Assembly: GCA_964558235.1 (NCBI GenBank)
Contig: CAZLCK010000011.1
Span: forward strand, 1 to 35,460
From: CAZLCK01 sp964558235
GTDB lineage: Bacteria; Actinomycetota; Coriobacteriia; Coriobacteriales; CADBOM01
Reading direction: 5' to 3'
DNA: 35,460 bases
Positions 1 to 7,827 of the stretch are shown here, piece by piece (the first letter of the stretch is position 1; each line of letters opens with the position of its first letter). Under the pieces are notes generated by a model that saw only the letters and a program-made list of their open reading frames with translations, did no database searches and was not told the origin of the DNA. Both the position numbers and the translations under genes were made by a program.

Positions 1-2
1 GT

Positions 3-329
3 AACTGGATAGAGATGGATAGTGCTCCTGTAGATGTAGGAGAATATCGAGTAACAATCATTGTTGCAGGTGACGGTATCTATGCTGGTACTGTTTCTGA
101 TCCAATTTATTTCACCATTAGTGAAGCCGATACATCTAGTGAAACAGTAGATGGAACAACAACAGATAATGATGATAGTAATACTTCATCAGAAGGTATA
201 GCAAAAACAATAGATACAGCTATGCCATATCTTTTAGCTTTCCTATTACTTATCTGTGGAGGCTTAATAAATACAGCTATCGCAATACGAAGAGCACGTC
301 ATAAGATGAATAAACTACATAAGAGTTAA
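3..329 (+). CDS. C-terminal part of a surface protein (truncated by the window edge)
   Basis: The reading frame is open to the left edge, so the real start lies outside the window; the ATG at 15 is probably internal. The visible part begins with a beta-rich stretch containing GIYAGTVSDPIYFTI, which resembles the last strands of MBG/bacterial Ig-like repeats of Gram-positive surface proteins. A Ser/Thr/Asp-rich linker of about 30 residues follows, then one hydrophobic segment (PYLLAFLLLICGGLINTAIA) and a basic tail. This is a surface-exposed stalk plus a membrane anchor. No LPXTG-like motif precedes the membrane segment, so anchoring is probably by the transmembrane helix and not by sortase. 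Its ligand and function cannot be told from this fragment. Confidence 0.7.
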   Translation, partial: NWIEMDSAPVDVGEYRVTIIVAGDGIYAGTVSDPIYFTISEADTSSETVDGTTTDNDDSNTSSEGIAKTIDTAMPYLLAFLLLICGGLINTAIAIRRARHKMNKLHKS

Positions 330-435
330 AAGCTTACTAAAAGAAATCACACTCGGGTTTGATTCGGTCTTTTCATCTACGCTACTTAAAACAGACGCTG
401 ATCGTTTCGAATCGATACGAAAGTGCTAGAAGTCA

Positions 436-477
436 ATAGGAGGCGTGCCAGCTAATGGCACACCTCCTATGTTTTTT
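436..477 (+). terminator. Strong rho-independent terminator
   Basis: Arms at 436-450 and 456-470 pair over 14 bp with one C/A mismatch around the loop GCTAA. A run of six T follows at 472-477. It ends the surface-protein transcript. The stem could also stop transcription coming from the minus-strand phosphatase gene, though there is no good T run on that side. The stretch 330-435 shows no gene. Confidence 0.9.
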
Positions 478-517
478 GCAAAGTGCTGTAATATTTAGGT
501 TCATAGGGTAGTTATTA

Positions 518-1144
518 CTACCAATCTTTGGGAGGAACTCCTCCTAGTGGCTTTGCTCCTCCTACAAGATGTAAGACAGGCTTGCCATCATCGTTAAAGC
601 TGCATTCACAGATATAAAAGACACAATTGTTGAGATGATATTCAAAATACTGACGCCCCTCGTCATTAAACCTTCCCATGATAGACATAATCGTTCCACC
701 ATGAACAACAATAGCTATATTGTTTGTCGGCGTGCAGGATTTAATGATCTCTTCAAATGCGCCACAACACCTATCATCAAACTCTTGCATGCTTTCGCCC
801 TCTGGAATTTTGTCCATACACATGCTGTCAACCCAGTCTCTATAGGGCTTAAAATCTACCATTTGATTGGCATTTTTGCCCTCAAAAATTCCAAAGTCCA
901 TCTCGCGAAAATCTTCTACTACTACCTTTTGCATGTTGGGAAAAAGTATGTCGGCAGTTTGAATACATCTTGTTAGAGGGCTTGTAAAAACTTTATCTAC
1001 ATGGTCAAGTTCTTGAGCAAGCTTTTCCTTGGCCAAAGCTGCCTGCTCTTTTCCAATGTCAGTTAAAAGTTCGTTTGTTTTTCCAATATATTTTTTATCA
1101 ATATTCGCAGGAATCTGACCATGTCTAATTAGTGTCACAAGCAC
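518..1144 (-). CDS. cobC: Histidine phosphatase family protein, probable alpha-ribazole phosphatase (CobC-like)
   Basis: A 208-residue protein of the phosphoglycerate-mutase/histidine-phosphatase superfamily. It shows the N-terminal RHG motif (His8, the phospho-acceptor), TSPLTRC (55-60) with its phosphate-binding Arg, an REMDFGIFEG block carrying the likely general acid (Glu81), and the second catalytic His in VVHGG (His148). YIGKTNELLTDIGKEQA follows the pattern of CobC proteins, which remove the 5'-phosphate of alpha-ribazole phosphate in cobalamin lower-ligand assembly. The divergent neighbour is a corrinoid adenosyltransferase, which supports CobC over a generic phosphatase. The start is GTG, with AAAGGAG 7 nt upstream. 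The family call is firm; the substrate is inferred from motif and context. Confidence 0.75.
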   Translation of the reverse strand: MLVTLIRHGQIPANIDKKYIGKTNELLTDIGKEQAALAKEKLAQELDHVDKVFTSPLTRCIQTADILFPNMQKVVVEDFREMDFGIFEGKNANQMVDFKPYRDWVDSMCMDKIPEGESMQEFDDRCCGAFEEIIKSCTPTNNIAIVVHGGTIMSIMGRFNDEGRQYFEYHLNNCVFYICECSFNDDGKPVLHLVGGAKPLGGVPPKDW

Positions 1145-1192
1145 TCGTTAGCTCCTTTGTTATTCGAAAAACTTTTAGGTGCGCAATTAATA

Positions 1193-1217
1193 ATCTTGTA
1201 GAATCATCTTACAAGAT
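1193..1217. promoter_or_regulatory. Perfect 8-bp inverted repeat in the cobC/cobA divergent promoter region
   Basis: ATCTTGTA (1193-1200) and TACAAGAT (1210-1217) form a perfect inverted repeat with a 9-nt spacer. It sits between the divergent phosphatase and adenosyltransferase starts, about 50 bp from either gene. It could be an operator for a dimeric regulator or a short RNA hairpin. No cobalamin riboswitch is visible in this 124-bp intergenic region. Confidence 0.4.
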
Positions 1218-1268
1218 AAAGTCTCTAGCATTGCGCATAAACTCTATATGCATAGAAGAAGGATTGCA

Positions 1269-1798
1269 ATGGATTGCAAAAAACTCTCTAAAGGTTTAGT
1301 CCATGTTTATTACGGGTATGGAAAGGGAAAGACTACCTGTGCGCTTGGTCTTGCTTTGCGTGCTAATGGTTGTGGACTTAAGATTGTTATTTTGCAATTT
1401 TTAAAAGATATGGCAACTGGAGAGCTTTCAAGTCTTACCGCTATGGATGGTGTTACCGTTATTCGTGGTAAGGCTGCTCCAACTTGGTTTAAGAATATGG
1501 ATGATGAGCAGATTGAAGAGACGAGACAAATTCACAATGCAAATCTTTCTAAAGCTATTGAGTTGATAGAAGCAGGGGAGTGCGACATGCTTGTTCTCGA
1601 TGAAGTCCTGGATGCATGTGATTTTGACTTGATCGACCAGGATCTACTTAAAAAAACTATCGTAGAGCGCCCTGAAAATGTTGAGATTGTAATAACAGGT
1701 CACAAACCAATTGGTTGGATCATGGATATCGCCGACTACATAACAGAGATGCGTAAAGAAAAGCATCCATACGATGATGGTGTAAAGGCGCGCAGGGG
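1269..1798 (+). CDS. cobA: Cob(I)yrinic acid a,c-diamide adenosyltransferase, CobA/CobO/BtuR family (3' end lost in a gap)
   Basis: The protein transfers adenosyl from ATP to the Co(I) corrinoid, making adenosylcobalamin precursors or salvaged coenzyme B12. The N-terminus has the P-loop in HVYYGYGKGKTTCALGLALR, followed by FLKD and a Walker-B-like block MLVLDEVLDACDFDLID typical of CobO/BtuR. The frame runs to KARRG at the edge of the N gap; this family normally ends a few residues after that motif, so only the last codons should be missing. ATG 1269 is preferred over ATG 1248 because AGAAGGA lies just upstream of 1269. Reading the frame through the gap into 1946 is meaningless. The divergent neighbour is the CobC-like phosphatase. 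Confidence 0.88.
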
Positions 1799-1898
1799 NN
1801 NNNNNNNNNNNNNNNNNNNNNNNNNNNNNNNNNNNNNNNNNNNNNNNNNNNNNNNNNNNNNNNNNNNNNNNNNNNNNNNNNNNNNNNNNNNNNNNNNN
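1799..1898. other. 100-N assembly gap (gap 1)
   Basis: The flanks show no shared sequence, unlike the other two gaps, so real sequence of unknown length is probably missing. It removes the last codons of the adenosyltransferase and whatever lies between it and the convergent L,D-transpeptidase, whose stop codon is the first codon after the gap. Confidence 0.95.
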
Positions 1899-3709
1899 CT
1901 AATAGTGACTTACTACAGGAAGTCCAACCCAAATCAAATCGTATAACGTAGCTGCATCAGAAAGACTCATATTGATGCATCCGTGTGAGCCTACATATAG
2001 GTATCTATTTCCACCAAAAGATGATTGCCATGTTGCATCATGAAAACCAATACCCGTCCACGTAATACGCATCCAATACGAAACAGGTGTTAAGTATTCT
2101 GGAACTCCTTCATCTGTCAGCTCTCCAACCAAGGTCTTGTCGAGCATCTTTTCCAAGATTGTGTACACACCCTGTGGAGTTTCATGCCCGTTGGGTAGAC
2201 CAGTTACAACATCGGCGCTAAAAACAACCTTTCCATCTTGGATGAGGTAGGTCTTTTGTGTCGTTAGATTTAGCTCGATATAAGTATCTCCCCAGTCAGG
2301 CTCACCCGATGCACCACTAACGGCAGCAGTTGTTAGCCAGTACGGCTCACGAGTCTCGCTTTCGCGGTTGTTGATCATATTAATGATCGACTCAATCTCG
2401 GCATCTTCATCAATAGACCAGCCGTAAGTTCCTCCAGTAACTGTATATGTAACACCATCAGCAGGGGAAACAAAGGTTCTTGTCTGCCCTAGAGTACTGT
2501 ATCTTGAGGCAAGATCCGAAACCCAAGAGGCTACAGCGTCCTCATCAATTGTGTAGCTTTCATCTTCTGTAATTGTTAGCCAATCAAGGATAGTCTGTCC
2601 GTCTAGAGTCTCTGTAGAACCGTCTGAAAATGTGTATGTAAGAGCAAACGGGGTATATTTGTTTAGTAGCTCGATGCGTTCAAGAAGTTCTGAAGAGGTG
2701 CTCGTAATTGCAGGTTGAGTGTAGCAATTTTGCTCAACCATATCCACTTCTTCAACTCCGTGTAAAACCGCGGCATGTGATACCTCAAGTAAAACTTCAA
2801 GATCTACTTCAGTGCCGGACTGCTCTTCAACAATGTCGTAACTTACCCCATTAAACTCTGGGTATGCATCTGTTGGGGGAGTGGCATCGGGGTCTGTAAC
2901 ACAATTTAGATTATTGATGGCCTCATCTAGAGCTGCACTATCATAATCAAAATCAACAAACTCCTCCGAATCACTTTGAATAAACAGTCTTTCTAGAAAC
3001 AAAAATGAATTTTGCGAATCTAGGATAGCTTGAACTTGTCCGTCGCCTGGGGTAAATGAAACAGAGATGGTATCGCCATCGATGCTTTCTGTGCTGCTGT
3101 CCTGTTCTACAAACGTTAGTGTGTAGTTTGCTGCTTTATCGGCCAACAACTCTTCAACTTCATCGACGGTTTTAAATGAATAATCTTCTCCGTTAATGAT
3201 GGTATTAAAACCAAAGTGGCTCATGAAAAAGATTGAAATGCCAACATAGGCTATAACNNNNNNNNNNNNNNNNNNNNNNNNNNNNNNNNNNNNNNNNNNN
3301 NNNNNNNNNNNNNNNNNNNNNNNNNNNNNNNNNNNNNNNNNNNNNNNNNNNNNNNNNTATTAAAACCAAAGTGGCTCATGAAAAAGATTGAAATGCCAAC
3401 ATAGGCTATAACTAAGACTCCTACAACAATTCCAATTGCAATGCCTACGCGCTTAAGGACGCGCTTAGAGTCTGTAGAGTCTGTAGAGTCTGTAGAGTCT
3501 GTAGAGTCTGTAGAGTCCTCTGTCTTTTCTTCGCTTTGCTCATCAGCAGTCTCGGGAGCTTGTTCACTGACAACGGTCTGCTCAGATGGGCTGTCTGAGT
3601 CTTTTTGGACACTAGATTTCGTTGTAGTATCGGTTTCGCTAACAAAAGCCTCTTCAGAGTGTTCATCATTATTTTGTTCGTCATTATTTCTTTTGTGAAA
3701 GAATTTCAT
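1899..3709 (-). CDS. L,D-transpeptidase with N-terminal membrane anchor and YkuD domain (split by a false gap)
   Basis: This enzyme makes 3-3 peptidoglycan cross-links outside the membrane. Two frames on either side of the gap at 3258-3357 belong to one gene: the 55 bp at 3203-3257 and 3358-3412 are identical. Removing the Ns and one copy leaves 1656 nt, exactly 552 codons including the stop. The order is: a charged cytoplasmic N-terminus of about 95 residues with a Thr-Asp-Ser repeat, one transmembrane helix (GIAIGIVVGVLVIAYVGISI), a region resembling PG_binding_4 domains, then a C-terminal YkuD domain with GFHDAT and the catalytic YVGSHGCINM (Cys nucleophile). The stop codon is at 1899, next to gap 1. 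The ATG at 3709 fits the membrane topology. Family assignment is firm. Confidence 0.92.
3258..3357. other. 100-N assembly gap (gap 2), likely an unmerged 55-bp contig overlap
   Basis: The 55 bp left of the gap (3203-3257) are identical to the 55 bp right of it (3358-3412), and merging them restores one intact reading frame. The gap is best read as a scaffolding artefact with no missing DNA. Confidence 0.9.
3467..3517. repeat. 9-bp tandem repeat encoding Thr-Asp-Ser units in the L,D-transpeptidase
   Basis: AGAGTCTGT is repeated five times perfectly (3467-3511), followed by a partial sixth copy. On the minus strand it encodes repeated Asp-Ser-Thr in the cytoplasmic tail just before the transmembrane helix. 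The unit is a multiple of three, so copy-number change alters tail length without shifting the frame. Confidence 0.9.
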
Positions 3710-3951
3710 TTAAGTCCTTATGTCCGATTAATTGGGCTTGGATTAGTCCTAACCTGAAAAGGGCTCATATTTCTTAGCTTTTCTAGCATTACCTACTAAG
3801 CAAAAAGCTACGAGCAATTCTAACATTTACCTAGAAGTTTAATCGATTAAAGACACATTTTTTTCTAGTAAGTTTCGCCAAGTTAAGCCCAAGTTAAAGC
3901 GTTTATACTTACAGCCATTTGCCGATGTTTTACTGGGGCCGCCTCCCCTAT

Positions 3952-3984
3952 ATTGTCACCATTATGTAAGAATTAGGTGACAAT
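3952..3984. promoter_or_regulatory. BirA operator upstream of bioY
   Basis: A perfect palindrome: ATTGTCACC (3952-3960), a 15-nt spacer, then GGTGACAAT (3976-3984), 57 bp before the bioY start. Known BirA boxes have TTGT half-sites with 14-16 nt spacing in front of biotin genes, and the BirA encoded here has the N-terminal DNA-binding domain. Repression of bioY by holo-BirA is the direct inference. The rest of 3710-4041 shows no gene. Confidence 0.75.
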
Positions 3985-4041
3985 TAGATTTTAATTTTAG
4001 ACCGTTTGTTAGAATCTAAAAATTTTTAAGGAGGGAAAGCT

Positions 4042-4647
4042 TTGAATATGCAATCAAAGGATGGTTCAACAAGCATTTTATTGCCTTCTGTGATGATTAA
4101 GAATCGCGGAATTATTACACAGGTAATCTCAATTGCACTCTTTGTTGCACTTATGACCGTATGCGCTTGGATTAAGGTTCCAGTTGGACCAGTGCCTGTT
4201 ACTCTAAACACGTTTGCCATCTTTTTAGCAATCGGAATTTTGGGTACAAAGATGGGCACAATCGCAATTGCGTCCTATGTCGCCTTAGGTCTTATGGGCG
4301 CACCAATTTTTGCTGGTTTTGCAGGTGGTCCAGCCTATCTTTTAGGGCCTTCAGGCGGCTATATTATTGGATACATTATTTGTGCTGCTGTGTCTGGAAA
4401 ACTTGTCGATCGCTTCGGCGTATCTACTCTATCTCTAGGCGCTTCATTTGCTGCAGGTCTTCTAACTTGCTATGCTTTTGGAACTATCTGGTTTATGACA
4501 ATCTATGGTGCAAATGGACTAGGTGCTGATCTTGGCTATGTTATGAGCCTTTGTGTTGTGCCATTTATCATTCCAGATATGGTAAAAATCGCTTTGGCAA
4601 TTAGTTGCACTAAATTGTCGATTTTTGTTGGCAACAAAGTCAGATAA
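4042..4647 (+). CDS. bioY: Biotin transporter BioY (ECF S-component)
   Basis: An integral membrane biotin-binding protein that works alone or with the energy-coupling factor module. The 201-residue sequence has about six hydrophobic segments and the characteristic opening of the family (VPVGPVPVTLNTFAIFLA, then GAPIFAGFAGGPAYLLGPSGG). No ECF ATPase or T-component genes are in the window, so it probably shares a housekeeping module elsewhere. TTG 4042 is the likely start: AGGAGG at 4029-4034 lies 7 nt before it, and 13 nt before the in-frame ATG 4048. A BirA-type palindrome lies upstream and birA is convergent downstream, so this is a biotin uptake and use module. No biotin synthesis genes are seen here. 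Confidence 0.93.
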   Translation: MNMQSKDGSTSILLPSVMIKNRGIITQVISIALFVALMTVCAWIKVPVGPVPVTLNTFAIFLAIGILGTKMGTIAIASYVALGLMGAPIFAGFAGGPAYLLGPSGGYIIGYIICAAVSGKLVDRFGVSTLSLGASFAAGLLTCYAFGTIWFMTIYGANGLGADLGYVMSLCVVPFIIPDMVKIALAISCTKLSIFVGNKVR

Positions 4648-4693
4648 TCATTTAGAGGGGTCTTGTCGAGTCATTTAAAGAGGTCTTATCGAG
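4648..4693. repeat. 23-bp imperfect tandem duplication across the birA stop codon
   Basis: The units at 4648-4670 and 4671-4693 differ at only a few bases (TCATTTAGAGGGG... against TCATTTAAAGAGG...). The second unit contains the last codons and stop of birA (minus strand); the first is a downstream copy in the bioY/birA convergent gap. Confidence 0.8.
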
Positions 4694-5694
4694 ATCTCCC
4701 CATCCCTAAATAACGATCTTTGACCCTTCTCATCTAGAATCACTAAAGAGCCGTCGTCTGAGATTGTTTCTACGACGGCTCTTTTAGTTGAGCCATCTGC
4801 ATAGATACAATCCACTTCCTTACCAATAACGGCCGACTTGTTTCTATATTTTTCCATTAGATTTTGCGAGTCAACCTCTGTAAGCTCAGGTAAAAAGTTT
4901 AGTTTTTCAAGATTTAAAGCAATGTGTGCAAAGAGCTCATTTTTACCATTTCTGCGATCAAGCGGAATTGCACCAACTTTGTCTAACAATTCTTTAGGCA
5001 ACCCTTGCGTAGAGGTGTTAATACCAATCCCTAAAATAATATCGGTGATGGTATTGCTTTCGATATCGATTATCGCTTCAGTTAGAATTCCGCAGACTTT
5101 TAGACCATCAACTAAGATGTCATTCACCCATTTAATCTTAGGATCTAGCGATGTCAGTTCTTCTAAGGCTTCGCAAACTGCAACCGCAGCGCCCATTGTA
5201 ATCAGAGATGCACTATTTTGAGATACATTTCCTTGCAGAACAAAGCTCATGTAAGCACCACCACTAGGGGAGATAAAGGATCTCCCACGTCTGCCCTTGC
5301 CGGCGGTTTGCTTGTTGGCAATAATTAGCGCTGGCTTATCAAGACGTTGGCTAATGAGCCTTTTTGTCTCTTCGTTTGTTGAATCGATTTCATCCAAGCA
5401 GATAATGTTTAAGTTTTGCAAGTGTGTACCAAGTAGACTTTTTATCGCTTGGGCAGAGACAATTTCACTATTTTCAGAGAGCCTGTATCCCTTTTTTGTT
5501 ATCGAAGAAATCTCGTAACCCTGTTCTTTTAAGGAGTTAATTGCTTTCCAAATCGTGTTGCGACTTACATTTAGCTCTTGAGCCATCTCTTGCCCAGAGA
5601 CGTCTTTACCCCTGTTATTCTCGAGATATTCTAAAACCTGATCTTTGACAGACATCGTTTTATATGGCCTTTCGATAGCACTTTTTATCTTCAT
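4675..5694 (-). CDS. birA: Bifunctional biotin operon repressor / biotin-[acetyl-CoA carboxylase] ligase
   Basis: The enzyme activates biotin to biotinyl-5'-AMP and attaches it to biotin-dependent carboxylases; as a dimer it binds biotin operators. At about residues 15-75 is a winged-helix domain (DVSGQEMAQELNVSRNTIWKAI is typical). The catalytic domain follows, with the nucleotide-binding KQTAGKGRRGR loop, SFV, and KWVNDILVDGLKVCGILTE. A C-terminal SH3-like domain ends at about residue 339. Having the DNA-binding domain makes it a repressor-type BirA and fits the palindrome before bioY. No ribosome-binding site precedes ATG 5694; ATG 5655 (MSVKDQVLEYL) is an alternative start that keeps the whole HTH domain, but its AAAGG is distant. 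Confidence 0.93.
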   Translation of the reverse strand: MKIKSAIERPYKTMSVKDQVLEYLENNRGKDVSGQEMAQELNVSRNTIWKAINSLKEQGYEISSITKKGYRLSENSEIVSAQAIKSLLGTHLQNLNIICLDEIDSTNEETKRLISQRLDKPALIIANKQTAGKGRRGRSFISPSGGAYMSFVLQGNVSQNSASLITMGAAVAVCEALEELTSLDPKIKWVNDILVDGLKVCGILTEAIIDIESNTITDIILGIGINTSTQGLPKELLDKVGAIPLDRRNGKNELFAHIALNLEKLNFLPELTEVDSQNLMEKYRNKSAVIGKEVDCIYADGSTKRAVVETISDDGSLVILDEKGQRSLFRDGEISIRPL

Positions 5695-5736
5695 GGAAGA
5701 TTAATTATGCGCTAGAATTGTGGGATAGCATTTATT

Positions 5737-5773
5737 AAAAAAGGCTGGCATGTAAACACATTATGCCAACCTT
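5737..5773 (-). terminator. Rho-independent terminator after tRNA-Ala
   Basis: Read on the minus strand, an 11-bp stem (arms 5763-5773 and 5741-5751, one G-U pair) is followed by a T run, seen as A at 5737-5742. It lies 13 bp beyond the 3' end of the tRNA, separating it from birA. Confidence 0.85.
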
Positions 5774-5785
5774 AATTTTAATAAT

Positions 5786-5861
5786 TGGTGGAGCTAAGGG
5801 GGATCGAACCCCTGACCTCATGACTGCCAGTCATGCGCTCTCCCAGCTGAGCTATAGCCCC
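5786..5861 (-). tRNA. tRNA-Ala (anticodon GGC)
   Basis: A 76-nt cloverleaf with encoded CCA. The acceptor GGGGCTA pairs with TAGCTCC and includes the G3-U70 wobble that identifies alanine tRNAs. The D arm is AGCTCAGCTGGGAGAGC. The anticodon stem CATGA/TCATG carries loop CTGGCAG with anticodon GGC (plus-strand 5826-5828). The T arm has GTTCGAT. A terminator follows it. The stretch from 5862 to 6010 shows no gene. Confidence 0.98.
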
Positions 5862-6026
5862 AAAAACAACAAAATGAGTATACCTGAGCTACAAAGCATT
5901 GCAAGCCTATTGAAGGATGTTAATTTATAAAACTCCCACCAACGGTGAGCAGAGCTTTAAATATGACTATATACTAGGTTGTAAGCACTGTTATTTTGGT
6001 ATGGAATTGCCTTCTTATCTTTTGGA

Positions 6027-6038
6027 TAGGCATGTCTA
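6027..6038. promoter_or_regulatory. Candidate operator for the DtxR/MntR-type regulator
   Basis: TAGGCATGTCTA is a 12-bp palindrome around CATG with one mismatched pair, 20 bp before the regulator start. Position and symmetry fit autoregulation by a dimeric metalloregulator. It does not match the classical DtxR or MntR consensus closely, so this is inference. Confidence 0.35.
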
Positions 6039-6058
6039 AAAGAAGCTAGGAGATAAAT

Positions 6059-6475
6059 ATGGATGTTTCTGAACGTATGACTCAGTCTAACGAAGATTAT
6101 CTAGAGGCTGTGTATGAGTTAGCTGGAGGAACCGACAAGCCAGTTCGCAGTGTTGATTTAGCCATTAAGTTGGATGTCTCTAAGGCAAGTGTTAATAAGG
6201 CGATATCTGTTTTAAAAGCAAATGGATATGTTGTACAAGAGCCCTATGGCGATGTTTTTTTGACAACTAAGGGTGTGCAATATGGTAAGTCTGTATTTAA
6301 GCGTCATCTGGTTCTGTATCACTTTTTGATGGATGTTCTTGGTGTTGAAGGCGAGATTGCTGAACGTGAAGCATGCTTGATGGAGCATGCTATCAGCGAT
6401 GATACTTTGTCGAGATGGATTAACTATCTTCAAGAAAATAATCCAGATGTTGCAAAGGCAGCAGAGATCGGATAG
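6059..6475 (+). CDS. Metal-dependent transcriptional regulator, DtxR/MntR family
   Basis: A 138-residue dimeric repressor that binds DNA when loaded with Fe(II) or Mn(II). The N-terminus has a winged helix (NEDYLEAVYEL, then SVDLAIKLDVSKASVNKAI as the recognition segment). The metal-binding and dimerisation domain contains KRHLVLYHFL (His83) and EACLMEH (Cys106, Glu109, His110). There is no C-terminal SH3-like domain, so it has the short MntR size. Residue Asp13 matches MntR Asp8, but Cys106 sits where MntR has Glu99 and DtxR has Cys102. The first-site ligands are therefore mixed and metal preference cannot be called. It is a single-gene unit with its own terminator and no transporter gene beside it. 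TAGGAG precedes the ATG. Confidence 0.88.
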   Translation: MDVSERMTQSNEDYLEAVYELAGGTDKPVRSVDLAIKLDVSKASVNKAISVLKANGYVVQEPYGDVFLTTKGVQYGKSVFKRHLVLYHFLMDVLGVEGEIAEREACLMEHAISDDTLSRWINYLQENNPDVAKAAEIG

Positions 6476-6490
6476 AAAATAACTCCCAAA

Positions 6491-6523
6491 AAAAGAGAAG
6501 TTCAAAAAATGAACTTCTCTTTT
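6491..6523. terminator. Rho-independent terminator, possibly bidirectional
   Basis: AAAAGAGAAGTTCA (6491-6504) and TGAACTTCTCTTTT (6510-6523) form a 14-bp stem with an A-rich loop. T residues follow on the plus strand and A residues precede it, so it could also act on transcripts from the dehydrogenases on the minus strand. Confidence 0.85.
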
Positions 6524-6568
6524 AATTAAGGCCAAGCTTTAAGGTTAAGCCTAAACTATGTTTATATC

Positions 6569-6630
6569 ACTTAGATGTACAAATACTTAATATATAACTC
6601 TAAAGTTATTTAGTGACGTAGCATCTAAGT
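6569..6630. repeat. Nested inverted repeat between convergent genes
   Basis: ACTTAGATG (6569-6577) pairs perfectly with CATCTAAGT (6622-6630). Inside it ATAACT (6594-6599) pairs with AGTTAT (6604-6609). It lies between the regulator terminator and the 3' end of the first dehydrogenase and could protect the 3' end of the minus-strand transcript. There is no T run, so it is not an obvious terminator. Confidence 0.45.
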
Positions 6631-6648
6631 TGTCATATTTCTAAAGGC

Positions 6649-7746
6649 TTAGAAATTTAAGATCGGCTTAACAACCCTTCCTGCTGCCATGTCATCCATT
6701 GCAGTTTCAATCTCATCAAATGAGTAGTGCTTTACGAGCTTATTGATTGGGAATTCACCCTTCTTGTAATGTTCAACCATCCTAGGAATAAAGACTCTAG
6801 GATCACATCCGCCTTTGGAAAGACCTCTGAGGATCCTGTTCGGATTCATCAACTGTCCCTCTAGATTAATGGGCACCTCTGCGTCACCAGTAACACTGAT
6901 TAGGCAGCAAGCTCCTCTTGTTGCAAGACAATCAAGAGCATTCAAGATAACGACAGGTACACCAGTGCACTCCAGACTGTAATTTACACCCTTGCCGCCT
7001 GTGATTTCCTTTATTTGCTCAACAGGATCTCCAGTCTTGGAATTGACACCATGTGTTGCACCAAATTCTTTTGCCTGCTCGAGGCGAGCATCGTCAATAT
7101 CAACAGCAATGATTGTGCTGCAGCCTGCAATCTTGGCTGCCATAAGTGCGGCATTTCCAACCCCGCCTGTTCCAAAGACTGCAATAGAGCTTCCGGGCTC
7201 TGGCTTTAGACCCTCAAGAACAGTGCCGGATCCTGTCATAGCTCCACAACCAAGTGAGCAAAGATCCTTTAACTCCTCTTCATCGATATCAACTACGATT
7301 GCGCAGTTTGCAGAGGCAATAGCATGATCAGCAAAGCCGCCTTGCATATACATTGCAGAGCACTCTTGTCCATCAACTGCGGCACGGAATGTGCCATCTC
7401 TATAAGCTCCACCAAAGATGAATGTGTTGCCTATCTCACAGTTGTAAGAGTGACCGCTCTTGCACTCATCGCAATCACCGCATGATGGGAGGCATAGAAT
7501 AACTTTGTCTCCAGGCTTATGGGTTGTAACACCTGGGCCAACTTTTTCTACAACACCCACGCCTTCATGACCTAAAATCGTAGGCCTAGGCATTGGGACA
7601 ACACCCTTTAATACTGCAAAGTCGCTCTTACAAATTCCACAAGCAATAATGCGTACTAAAACTTCGCCCTCTTGTGGTTCAGAAAGATCTATTGTCTCCA
7701 CCTTGTATGAGTCTACTTCACGCGAAATAGCAGCTTTGACCTTCAT
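6649..7746 (-). CDS. Zinc-dependent alcohol dehydrogenase (MDR family, aryl-alcohol type)
   Basis: A 365-residue medium-chain dehydrogenase that interconverts an alcohol and its aldehyde with NAD(P). Catalytic zinc ligands are Cys39, His60 (GHEGVGVVEKVG) and Cys167 (LCSLGCGAM). The structural zinc uses Cys89, Cys92, Cys95 and Cys103. The Rossmann loop is GTGGVG (192-197). The usual His and Thr after Cys39 are Lys and Ser here (GICKSD), unlike its paralogue. The layout resembles aryl-alcohol dehydrogenases. The start is ATG 7746, preceded by AAAGGAG with 5 nt spacing; the upstream in-frame ATG pair (7764/7761) would place that ribosome-binding site inside the gene. It follows its paralogue closely and is probably cotranscribed with it, divergent from the TetR-molybdoenzyme genes. 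The substrate is unknown. Confidence 0.88.
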   Translation of the reverse strand: MKVKAAISREVDSYKVETIDLSEPQEGEVLVRIIACGICKSDFAVLKGVVPMPRPTILGHEGVGVVEKVGPGVTTHKPGDKVILCLPSCGDCDECKSGHSYNCEIGNTFIFGGAYRDGTFRAAVDGQECSAMYMQGGFADHAIASANCAIVVDIDEEELKDLCSLGCGAMTGSGTVLEGLKPEPGSSIAVFGTGGVGNAALMAAKIAGCSTIIAVDIDDARLEQAKEFGATHGVNSKTGDPVEQIKEITGGKGVNYSLECTGVPVVILNALDCLATRGACCLISVTGDAEVPINLEGQLMNPNRILRGLSKGGCDPRVFIPRMVEHYKKGEFPINKLVKHYSFDEIETAMDDMAAGRVVKPILNF

Positions 7747-7827
7747 AGGAACTCCTTTCATCAAAAATTCACTGCTAAAAAGCGAGCCTAAAAATTATTA
7801 GAGTCGCTTGACGAGCCAGTACCTTTC

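Noticed and set aside
635..976. 113-codon plus-strand ORF
   Set aside because: It lies wholly antisense to the histidine phosphatase and resembles no protein family.
1800..1946. Extension of the adenosyltransferase frame through the gap to 1946
   Set aside because: It reads across Ns into the antisense of the L,D-transpeptidase; the family ends just after KARRG at the gap edge.
3441..3698. Plus-strand ORF with VES repeats
   Set aside because: It is the complement of the repeat-bearing N-terminus of the L,D-transpeptidase and has no ribosome-binding site.
6536..6557. TTAAGGTTAAGCCTAA, resembling a DtxR box
   Set aside because: It lies between the 3' ends of two convergent genes, with no promoter to control, and needs an insertion to match the consensus.
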